Shown here piece by piece: positions 12,036-19,187 of a stretch of 64,000 bases of DNA. Numbering within the stretch: position 1 is the stretch's first letter; every line of letters starts with the position of its first letter. The translations under genes and the position numbers were made by a program. Source of the DNA: JACKHO01 sp041398745 (GTDB lineage: Bacteria > Planctomycetota > Planctomycetia > Planctomycetales > Planctomycetaceae); NCBI GenBank assembly GCA_041398745.1, contig JAWKUB010000005.1:248001-312000 (forward strand), written 5' to 3'. The notes beneath the pieces are model-generated. The model did not search any database. It was not told the DNA's origin and saw nothing but the letters and a program-made list of their open reading frames with translations.

Positions 12036-12944
12036 TTACTTCTTACCTTCGGCCGCAGGTTCTTCAACTTCAGCTGGTTCTTCGGCAGAGGCCTGCTGAA
12101 TTTCAGGTTCGAGAGTTGCTGGAACCTCCTTAACAGCAGCGATTTCGTCGAACAGTTTTTCATCCTTGTACGCGGCAATAACGCCCCGGCGGCCGGCGCG
12201 CTCGCGTTCCACGGTGGAGCCCAATTCCGTTCCAGCAAATCGCACTTTGTCGTCGTAAATTGTTCCTCGCTGGAAGGGACCTGCTCCCATAACCCAGAGG
12301 TCCTTCGACGTGGCCCTGGCAACTTTGAGTCCCGACTGCCAGACTCGTTCACCGGTCTCCCGATGATACGCGAACACGCCGATTTTCGCGGTCGCCGCTG
12401 CATCGTTCCTACGTGCAATCGAGATTTCAGGAATCGTCGGAACAATGGGGATACTGGACGTACTCGCCACAGCACTGGTCGCCGCATTCAGGGCATTGGT
12501 GGCAGGCAATCCATACACCACTTCGTGATCGTTCTCTCCGAGTGCTCCAACGCGGCCTTCGATGATGAAGTCGGCCTCATCTTTCGATTCTTTGACCTTC
12601 AATCCCGCCGCAAACATTTGCTGACGTAGTGAACTGATCACGTACTCCGCGTTGACGAACCCAATGCCCTTGTAGTTCTTAATGTACGTCGTGTCGAAGT
12701 ACACCGACTGCCCGTCAAGTGGCGTGAAGTCAATGCGGGCAATTGCCGTGTCCACGGCGTCGGAGGCCATCAGCTGCTGGGTGGCTTCATGCTGCTTGGT
12801 CGTGCCGCAACCGCTGCAAAGTACAGCGACCACAACACATGCAGCATAGCAGGTGCGCGTGATGACAGTGGGGACTGTATTGCCGGCGGAAAACATGGAA
12901 TTGTCGCAGTATGCGTGCAGTTTGACTGGTTTCTTGTACGCCAT
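12036..12944 (-). CDS. lipoprotein, DUF6655-like
   Basis: The frame encodes a lipoprotein whose lipobox is L-C-S-G-C in VVVAVLCSGCGTT. After the lipidated Cys comes T-T-K-Q and a conserved block with SDAVDTAIARIDF and a long beta-rich region (YFDTTYIKNYKG, ADFIIEGRVGALG). The C-terminus is Glu/Ala/Pro-rich. It resembles planctomycete proteins classed as DUF6655, of unknown function. The frame opens at a TTG at 12968; ATG codons at 12944 and 12896 are both possible starts. I chose 12944 because it gives a lysine-bearing n-region, but no strong ribosome binding site decides it. It is probably periplasmic and membrane-anchored. Confidence 0.65.
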   Translation of the reverse strand: MAYKKPVKLHAYCDNSMFSAGNTVPTVITRTCYAACVVVAVLCSGCGTTKQHEATQQLMASDAVDTAIARIDFTPLDGQSVYFDTTYIKNYKGIGFVNAEYVISSLRQQMFAAGLKVKESKDEADFIIEGRVGALGENDHEVVYGLPATNALNAATSAVASTSSIPIVPTIPEISIARRNDAAATAKIGVFAYHRETGERVWQSGLKVARATSKDLWVMGAGPFQRGTIYDDKVRFAGTELGSTVERERAGRRGVIAAYKDEKLFDEIAAVKEVPATLEPEIQQASAEEPAEVEEPAAEGKK

Positions 12945-13157
12945 GATGCCAGAAGTCACCAATCTCAACCGACCCGCGAGTCCGTTGAATCCGCCGTTTT
13001 TGCCGGTTGTACGGCGGTGATTCTGCGAAACAGGTTTTGACCACGGTACCCGGGCAGCGCTAGTCTCAGGTCACCCCACTTTCGTCATCACAAGCCGAGA
13101 ATTCGCCAGCGAGCGTCTCGGTGGAAACGTGGAAAAAAAGAAGGAGCAGGTGAACTC

Positions 13158-14003
13158 ATGTCACAATCAACAGAACCTATGGACCGTTCTCCCATGATGC
13201 ATTTGGCCCGAGCGACGGTGTTCGCCGCCGTCATTGGGACAATTCTCATGGCACAGTCATCCCCGACCGTTTCGACTGGCGGATTGGATGCACCGCAGTC
13301 CATTGTCGAGCCAGGCGGCGCTTTGCCAACACCGGAGTTCGACGTTCCGGTTCCTCCCCCCAGCAAGTCGCCGGAGGACATGTTCCCGACATTCGAGTCG
13401 TCTCTGGTGCCGCCACTTCCAGAACTCCCGCTTGAACCGACTCGGGCCACTGTTTCGGCAAGTGGTAATGAGGCAAGCACGAGCGATGAAAACAGCGTGA
13501 TTCTTCCGCCCGCAGTCGATTTGCCGGAAGCAATCGTCGAGGCAGAAGAAACAGAAATTGAAGAAGAAGTTGCTGTACTTAATGTCGAACCGGCCTCCGA
13601 CACAACTGTCAGCACAGTCGTGGAACAACAATTCGATGATGGCTGGATTGTGCAAATCAACCCGGGGCCATCACGCAAACAACAGGACCTGGTCGTCAAT
13701 GGTCGCTCTTACTCGGAGGTGTACGCGTCGATTCCCTATCGTCGCTCGGAGTATCTGGCCAATCCCAGCTACCGTCACGACTCCACGATGGAAGTCCTGT
13801 TCGGACAACTGCGACCAACCACGATTGTCCGCCACGACACCCCGGTTCGCGTCAACAACGACGTCAAACCATTACCGCGTCCTTATCGCTCCACTGCGTC
13901 TGACTTCTTCGCCTACCCACAACAGCAATGGGGACTGTTTCCTGGTGCGTTGCCGGTCATAAATCCCTTCGTACCCGGCGTCTTTTCACCCATGACCTAC
14001 TAA
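13158..14003 (+). CDS. secreted or anchored proline-rich protein, unknown function
   Basis: This 281-residue protein is preceded by a good ribosome binding site (GGAGCAGG, 8 bases before ATG). An N-terminal hydrophobic segment (ATVFAAVIGTILMA) after a charged start acts as a signal peptide or anchor. The next 130 residues are low-complexity, rich in Pro, Glu, Val and Ser (VPVPPPSKSP, EETEIEEEVAVL). The C-terminal 100 residues are Tyr/Arg/Pro-rich. No known domain is recognised. It is transcribed divergently from the DUF6655-like gene and is followed by a strong hairpin at 14030-14071. Confidence 0.65.
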   Translation: MSQSTEPMDRSPMMHLARATVFAAVIGTILMAQSSPTVSTGGLDAPQSIVEPGGALPTPEFDVPVPPPSKSPEDMFPTFESSLVPPLPELPLEPTRATVSASGNEASTSDENSVILPPAVDLPEAIVEAEETEIEEEVAVLNVEPASDTTVSTVVEQQFDDGWIVQINPGPSRKQQDLVVNGRSYSEVYASIPYRRSEYLANPSYRHDSTMEVLFGQLRPTTIVRHDTPVRVNNDVKPLPRPYRSTASDFFAYPQQQWGLFPGALPVINPFVPGVFSPMTY

Positions 14004-14029
14004 ACGTTGTGCGAGCACGAAGCTTTTCG

Positions 14030-14071
14030 ATCAGCCCCGACGGACCACCACGGTTGTCTGCCGGGGCTGAT
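14030..14071 (+). terminator. hairpin terminator after the 13158-14003 gene
   Basis: A ten-base stem ATCAGCCCCG/CGGGGCTGAT starts 27 bases after the stop codon. The following sequence, TCCGTCTTG, is only moderately T-rich, so termination may be partial. Confidence 0.5.
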
Positions 14072-14175
14072 TCCGTCTTGTGGCGAATCGCCGATCTTCA
14101 GTAAATTCGCACTTCAAATGGAGTTATTGGTAAGCGTGCCGCATGTGGGTACGCGCTTTTCTTATGGAGGGGGAT

Positions 14176-14805
14176 ATGTTTGGACACGCCCGTTTTCTGA
14201 CCATTTGCGCGACGTTCGCGTTCTTTACAGGCAATGCTTTCGCTCAAGAGGTCGCTCCCTCCCATGAGTTTTTCCCGACGGCCGTCGGCACGCAATGGGT
14301 GTATCGGTCAGGTGTGGTGGAAGTGTTGGAGCGTGTTACCGCTCATGAGCGTGTCGGCGATGATATCTGTGCCCGGGTGGAATCCATCCTTAACGGCAAA
14401 GTCGTTTCTTTTGAACACATTGCCGTTCGGCCCGATGGTGTTTATCGCGTCGCGGTCGCTGGCCAACCGGTGAATCCACCTTTTCGGTTTGCGAAATTCC
14501 CTCCGAAGCTGAACGACCGCTGGGAAGTCAACTCTGCCGTACTCGGTCAGGCGATTAAGGGTTCGTTCGTCACCGGACAGGCTGCAGTTAAAGTCCCTGC
14601 CGGCGAATTCCAAACGCTCACTACGACCGGCACCGGATTCAAAGTCCAGGAAAGCGATCTCTCCTTCACATATCACTTCGCCAAGGGCGTGGGAAAGGTG
14701 AAGCAACTCACGACCATCGGTGGAGCCGGTGGCAAAGAGGTGGTCCTGGAACTTAAAGAATTCCATACACCACAACAGGCCGCAGTTGGCAACGTGCCTC
14801 GTTAG
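14176..14805 (+). CDS. secreted protein of unknown function
   Basis: This 209-residue protein starts at ATG 14176, which follows GGAGGGGG and gives a clean signal peptide (FLTICATFAFFTGNAFA, cleavage before QEV). The frame opens further upstream at 14143, but that start would bury the signal peptide. The mature part is beta-rich, with Y/W-bearing turns such as VGTQWVYR and LNDRWEV and a late G-K-V-K-Q-L segment. These resemble planctomycete secreted proteins with no assigned activity. It converges on the minus-strand gene at 14813 with only 7 bases between the stops. Confidence 0.7.
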   Translation: MFGHARFLTICATFAFFTGNAFAQEVAPSHEFFPTAVGTQWVYRSGVVEVLERVTAHERVGDDICARVESILNGKVVSFEHIAVRPDGVYRVAVAGQPVNPPFRFAKFPPKLNDRWEVNSAVLGQAIKGSFVTGQAAVKVPAGEFQTLTTTGTGFKVQESDLSFTYHFAKGVGKVKQLTTIGGAGGKEVVLELKEFHTPQQAAVGNVPR

Positions 14806-14812
14806 CGGCGGC

Positions 14813-15217
14813 TTACGCGCGCCCCTGCAAACGCTCAATGTCGTCCTGAATGTACCTCAGCATGCCGTTGAGCTGTTCGCACAATTTCCGTGTGTACTGA
14901 TCGCTCTCCAGAGTACGCGCAGCCGTATTGCGAACCGTCAGGTCGCTGACTTCTTCTGCATTCGGATCACTCGATTGACGTGTCACCCGTCGCAAATCAT
15001 GTGCCTTCGGGACGAATCCGTGCTCGACGTGGTGCATGAGTTCGCGAGTCAGTTTTTCCGCTTCGCTCAGTTTTTCACGAAGCGTCAATTGTTGTGGCGA
15101 ACGGTGCATTTCGGAAAACTCCGAACGAAAGGGACGAACAGGCAGCACGCCCGAATTCTCATCGATTGGTGCACATCGATCAACCTCAACCGCAATCCTG
15201 GTCGGAGTGATCAGCAT
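14813..15217 (-). CDS. helical protein of unknown function, downstream of trpC
   Basis: This 134-residue cytosolic-looking protein has no signal peptide or membrane segment. It is largely predicted helical and charged: LREKLSEAEKLTRELMHHVEHG in the middle and LNGMLRYIQDDIERLQG at the end. A short region around VPKAHDLRRVTR is basic. Its start lies 29 bases after the trpC stop on the same strand, so the two are probably co-transcribed. No family is recognised, and no role in tryptophan synthesis can be inferred beyond position. Confidence 0.6.
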   Translation of the reverse strand: MLITPTRIAVEVDRCAPIDENSGVLPVRPFRSEFSEMHRSPQQLTLREKLSEAEKLTRELMHHVEHGFVPKAHDLRRVTRQSSDPNAEEVSDLTVRNTAARTLESDQYTRKLCEQLNGMLRYIQDDIERLQGRA

Positions 15218-15246
15218 TTGCAGAACCAGGTGATACTCTGGACTGT

Positions 15247-16029
15247 TTAAGTCCCGAGCAGTTCGCGGACTTTTTCACCAATGTCTTCAGATCGCATGAG
15301 CGACTCACCCACCAGCATGGCGTGAACTCCATTTTCAACAAGTCGCTCAACATCCTCCCGAGTATGAATCCCGCTTTCGGCAACCAGCACCTTCTCGCTG
15401 GGGATTGATTTGCGCAGTTCCATTGTGTGTTCAATTCGGGTCTCGAAGTTGCGCAAGTTCCGGTTATTGATTCCCAGAAACTCGGGGTCTAGGGCGAGCA
15501 CGCGTGGCAGGTTTTCGGGATCATACAACTCCACCAGCACCTGCATGCCGAGTTCATGCGCCTTGGCAAAGAGCGAATTCAGCATGTGGTCGTCGAGGCA
15601 TTCGGCAATGAGCAGAATGCAGTCGGCGCCGGCAGCGCGGGCCTCGACAACCTGATATTTGTCGATGATAAAATCCTTTCGGAGGACCGGAATACTCACC
15701 TGAGCGCGAACGGCTTTGAGGTATTCCAACTTCCCCTGAAAGAATGGTTCATCGGTCAACACGCTAATGCAAGCGGCACCATTGGCTTCATATGTCTTGG
15801 CAATTTCGACGGGATCGAAGTCTTCTCGAATCAGACCCGCTGAGGGTGAGGCGCGTTTGACTTCGGCAATGAGCCCCATCGGATGATGCTGACGCAGCGA
15901 CTCGACAAAACCACGAACCGGAAGTGCGTCGGCGAGTTGGCTTTCCAGTTCCGCCAGTGGCACGGTCGCTTTCTGCTCATCGACCTCGGTTCGCTTCTTG
16001 GCGACGATTTTCTGCAACACATCAGACAC
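15247..16029 (-). CDS. trpC: indole-3-glycerol phosphate synthase
   Basis: This 260-residue TIM-barrel enzyme cyclises CdRP to indole-3-glycerol phosphate in tryptophan synthesis. The catalytic pattern is present: A-E-V-K-R-A-S-P-S near residue 50, V-L-R-K-D-F-I, L-L-V-E-L-Y-D region, G-I-N-N-R-N-L, and V-A-E-S-G-I near the C-terminus. The frame is open to 16245, but I use the GTG at 16029 (Val-Ser-Asp-Val-Leu), which is preceded by AGGAG and gives the usual family length. Other trp genes are absent from the window, as is common where the pathway is dispersed. Confidence 0.94.
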   Translation of the reverse strand: MSDVLQKIVAKKRTEVDEQKATVPLAELESQLADALPVRGFVESLRQHHPMGLIAEVKRASPSAGLIREDFDPVEIAKTYEANGAACISVLTDEPFFQGKLEYLKAVRAQVSIPVLRKDFIIDKYQVVEARAAGADCILLIAECLDDHMLNSLFAKAHELGMQVLVELYDPENLPRVLALDPEFLGINNRNLRNFETRIEHTMELRKSIPSEKVLVAESGIHTREDVERLVENGVHAMLVGESLMRSEDIGEKVRELLGT

Positions 16030-16123
16030 AACACGGCTCCTCAGACCACTCAATTTGCGGAATGATAGCGGTTCGTCCTGGAAATTCGCAGCATCTCGAA
16101 ATTGTTTTGCAACCGCTCGTCGC

Positions 16124-16798
16124 TCAACGGCAGAGAAACACTCTGGAGAGCTTTTTGCAGCACTGCTGACAGCACTGTTTCGTCTCGAACCACATCCGTC
16201 CACAGCGTCCTGCATCGGGCGGAGGCGCGGGAAGTTCTTCCTCAATCTGGATGAGTCCGGCCGATCGGTAAATGTTCGGACTGGCGACGCCTACCAGCAG
16301 GCTGCCAGGAGAAACACGGGGCGGCGACTTCGCCTCCAGCCAGTCGATTTCGCAGAGGGCATCGGTGAGATATTCGGAACAATGTACACCTTCTGCCCGC
16401 TGCCCCGTGCTGTGATGCAGTACGGCGTAAGGCGTGCCGATCTTACTGTCGAGAAATGCCGTGAGTTTTTCCAGTTCGTTGTTCGACATCTCACGCTGCG
16501 GCACCATCACATGAACTTCATCCGGTGCAATGCAATTGAGATAGGCTTCCAGTCGCTGACAGCGCACGCCGGTCCCCGGATTGGCGTCGTAAACCATCAC
16601 TTCCTCACCAGTCCGGCAAACCATGGCGACATGCGTGAAGCTGCTACCGGAAAACACTTTGACCGCCAGACAATCCCCCTGACTGAACAGCAGCGTTCCA
16701 GACGGAAGGTCGGATGTCGCGGGGATTTCAGCGTCCTGTGGTAACTCTGTTAGGGGACTTGCGCTGAGTGCAATGACGATTAGCGACGTGGCAAGCAT
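16124..16798 (-). CDS. YiiX/YebB-like permuted papain-fold cysteine hydrolase, secreted
   Basis: This 224-residue protein has an N-terminal signal peptide (LATSLIVIALSASP). Two motifs fit the permuted NlpC/P60-like group: the His motif S-F-T-H-V-A-M-V around residue 55, preceded by L-P-S-G-T-L-L-F-S-Q-G-D, and the nucleophile Cys in G-V-H-C-S-E-Y near residue 140. Such enzymes hydrolyse amide or thioester bonds in the envelope; the substrate here is unknown. The C-terminal 30 residues are unusual: Cys-rich (QCCQQCCKK) and not part of the domain. It ends 94 bases upstream of trpC on the same strand. Confidence 0.75.
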   Translation of the reverse strand: MLATSLIVIALSASPLTELPQDAEIPATSDLPSGTLLFSQGDCLAVKVFSGSSFTHVAMVCRTGEEVMVYDANPGTGVRCQRLEAYLNCIAPDEVHVMVPQREMSNNELEKLTAFLDSKIGTPYAVLHHSTGQRAEGVHCSEYLTDALCEIDWLEAKSPPRVSPGSLLVGVASPNIYRSAGLIQIEEELPAPPPDAGRCGRMWFETKQCCQQCCKKLSRVFLCR

Positions 16799-17008
16799 TG
16801 AGGTCTCCGAATGGCGAACACAGGCTCCTTCGTCATCGTTCGCTGAACGGCTCGGTTTACAAGCATTTTCTCGGCATTCAGATCAGATTTTTCGCCAGAA
16901 CCTCCGGTCCCGACGCATCAGGGAAAAGAGCGGCGCAATAAAAATGACCGTTGCCCAGTGTGAGGCAACGGTCGTTTCGGAATTCAATTCAGGCGAACAT
17001 TGTCAGCG

Positions 17009-17521
17009 TTAGTAGCAATACCCGACAGGATACGCTGCGTAGTAGGAGTAGCTGGGATAGCCGTACGAATAGGAATAGGTGGGATACACATACGCCCTCG
17101 AGTAGCAGGCGGGAGCCGCGTACGAGTAACCGCCGTAACCATACCCGCACGAGCGATAGCTGTACGTCCTGACGCAAGGAGTGCATGATCCGCTGTACAC
17201 GATAGTGCTGGAGCAAGTTCCACACGAAGTAGTGGCACATCCACTGTTGCAACTAATCGTTGCACTGGTATTGCAAGTCGTTGCACAGGTGTTGCAACTG
17301 GAGCAGGCCGAGTAATTGCAGGTCCGGTATCCACAGGTCGTGTAGCGATAGCCGCAGTTGCGGACACCCCAGCCACGGTAAACGGGAGCGCAGCGATACG
17401 TGCGATAAATGGGGGCGCACCTTCGCCACCCACATCCGCAAATCCGACCAGCATCAGCCGTCCCGGTGAAGCAGAGCCCGAACACAAACAACGCCGCGAA
17501 CGCCAGCAAGTATTTTCTCAT
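17009..17521 (-). CDS. Cys/Tyr-rich secreted protein
   Basis: This 170-residue protein starts at ATG 17521, preceded by GGAGG. It has a clear signal peptide (RKYLLAFAALFVFGLCFTGTADA, cleaved before GRICG). The mature chain is dominated by Cys, Tyr, Ser and Thr. The first half carries Cys-containing repeats (CGWRRCAPIYRTYRCAPVYRG, then CGYRYTTCGYRTC); the second half is Tyr/Ser-rich (YSYSYGYPSYSYY). Planctomycetes are known for Cys-rich cell-surface proteins, so a cross-linked surface role is possible, but that is inference. It appears to be a single-gene unit. Confidence 0.72.
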   Translation of the reverse strand: MRKYLLAFAALFVFGLCFTGTADAGRICGCGWRRCAPIYRTYRCAPVYRGWGVRNCGYRYTTCGYRTCNYSACSSCNTCATTCNTSATISCNSGCATTSCGTCSSTIVYSGSCTPCVRTYSYRSCGYGYGGYSYAAPACYSRAYVYPTYSYSYGYPSYSYYAAYPVGYCY

Positions 17522-17829
17522 CACATCCTCCGTTGAGTTGGGCGGAGACAATCCCTGACGACACAGAACCATCCCCGTAAAATCGTCGCAAAGCACCTTA
17601 AACTCTTATTGTCGCCAAACTCACTACAACCGGATTCTACCCGACCAGAGATGCGATTCTCAACTGAATTCCCAGAATTCAGATTCCCGCTGCCAGAACC
17701 TGGTGGGAGCGTGTCGTGCACTTCAAAGACGCGCCCACGGGCAACAACGATGCCCCGTGTCAGATCACAAGCATATTCACTGAAGAGAGTTACGGCACAG
17801 CCCGATCGTCATCAATTGGGGGCAGGCGC
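17522..17829. other. intergenic region upstream of the Cys/Tyr-rich gene
   Basis: This 308-base stretch should contain the minus-strand promoter of the Cys/Tyr-rich gene near its left end. I see no supported ORF, repeat or RNA in it. Confidence 0.4.
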
Positions 17830-17867
17830 AAAAAAAACCGCCACAGGTCCAGACGAACTTGTGGCGG
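17830..17867 (-). terminator. intrinsic terminator after tRNA-Cys
   Basis: Read on the minus strand, the eight-base stem CCGCCACA/TGTGGCGG with a 14-base loop is followed by eight T. It begins seven bases after the tRNA 3' end, giving a clean single-tRNA transcript. Confidence 0.88.
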
Positions 17868-17873
17868 CGGAAG

Positions 17874-17948
<75 letters not shown>

Positions 17949-18109
17949 AGTCGAGTTGTGATGTTATGATCGGCTGCACAGAATCGAATCTTGTGCGAAA
18001 ATCCCTACATCGCCGACAATCGTCACGGTGAGCAATATAGGCGGTCTGCGCTTGCTCGTAAATCTTTCACGGTCCGGAAATCCACAAAACTTCGCCAAAG
18101 AATTTCGGC

Positions 18110-19156
18110 GTGCCCCACGACCAGATACTTCAGATCCTTTCAGGTCACCGACGCGATGTCTCTGCAGCGCTGATGCGCGGGGCGCTGTCGCTGGTCGCGC
18201 CATTTTACGGCGCGGCGATTTCCATTCGTAATGGTTTGTTCAACCGGAATCTTTTGAGAGTCTCCGGCCTACCAGTACCGGTGATTTCTGTAGGGAATGT
18301 CACGACAGGAGGGACCGGAAAAACTCCCGTTGTGGCGTGGCTGACACACAAACTGGCAGCACTCGGTCACCGACCGGGGCTTCTGTCTCGCGGCTATAAA
18401 TCACTCGATCAAGCCGGCAACGACGAAAAACGGGTACTCGATTTGCTGTGTCCCGGCGTTCCTCACATCCAGAATCGAAGCCGAATTGCTGGTGGGCAAA
18501 AACTCTTGAAGGAGCACGACGTTAGTGTGGCAGTCCTGGATGATGGCTTCCAACACCGGCAACTTAGACGTGATGTCGACATCGTACTGATAGACGCATC
18601 AAATCCCTGGGGGTTCGGTCATTTGTTGCCACGCGGCCTCTTGCGGGAATCACTCTCGGGACTGCAACGTGCAAGTGTCATACTCCTGACGCGTTGTGAT
18701 CAAGTCGAAGAAGCAGCCCTTTTCCAAATCAGTGCACAAGCAAAGACGTACACGAATGCCACCATCCTGCGAACGCAATTTACATCGACAGGATTCTCCA
18801 ACTCACGAGGCGATTCCTACACGGTCGGCGATTCTCAAATTGACTGGAGCCGCCCCCACGCCTTTTGCGGCATCGGAAATCCCAGTGGGTTCCAGAAAAC
18901 ATTGGTGTCACTCCTCAATGCCGAAGTCCCTCTCAGCGCATACCCCGATCATTTTCATTACACCCGAGGCGACCTCGACGAACTGGCAGCAGCCACAGAG
19001 AGGCCGTCCGTATGGCTGACCACACTCAAAGACCTCGTCAAAATCAACGAGCCAGAGTTGAATGGCGTGCCACTGCTCGCAGTTGATATCCGCCTGGAGT
19101 TTTGGGATTCTCCCCAGACCTTGCTCGACATTCTCGCTGCTGCTGTTCATAGTTGA
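18110..19156 (+). CDS. lpxK: tetraacyldisaccharide 4'-kinase LpxK
   Basis: This 348-residue inner-membrane-associated kinase phosphorylates the 4' position of lipid A disaccharide. The N-terminal P-loop is G-N-V-T-T-G-G-T-G-K-T-P (around residues 63-74). The family motif L-D-D-G-F-Q-H-R-Q-L-R-R-D follows around residue 145, and L-L-P-R-G-L-L-R-E after it. The start is a GTG at 18110; an internal ATG at 18173 would remove the hydrophobic region before the P-loop. comEC begins 31 bases downstream. Its presence supports a lipid-A-containing outer membrane; no other lpx gene is in the window. Confidence 0.93.
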   Translation: MPHDQILQILSGHRRDVSAALMRGALSLVAPFYGAAISIRNGLFNRNLLRVSGLPVPVISVGNVTTGGTGKTPVVAWLTHKLAALGHRPGLLSRGYKSLDQAGNDEKRVLDLLCPGVPHIQNRSRIAGGQKLLKEHDVSVAVLDDGFQHRQLRRDVDIVLIDASNPWGFGHLLPRGLLRESLSGLQRASVILLTRCDQVEEAALFQISAQAKTYTNATILRTQFTSTGFSNSRGDSYTVGDSQIDWSRPHAFCGIGNPSGFQKTLVSLLNAEVPLSAYPDHFHYTRGDLDELAAATERPSVWLTTLKDLVKINEPELNGVPLLAVDIRLEFWDSPQTLLDILAAAVHS

Positions 19157-19187
19157 ACAGAATCTATGGCAAGCGAAGGGCAACCAC

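Noticed and set aside
12036..12629. A plus-strand frame (11814-12629) across the DUF6655-like gene.
   Set aside because: It runs antisense to the lipoprotein and overlaps the 5' end of the PSD1 gene; composition is atypical.
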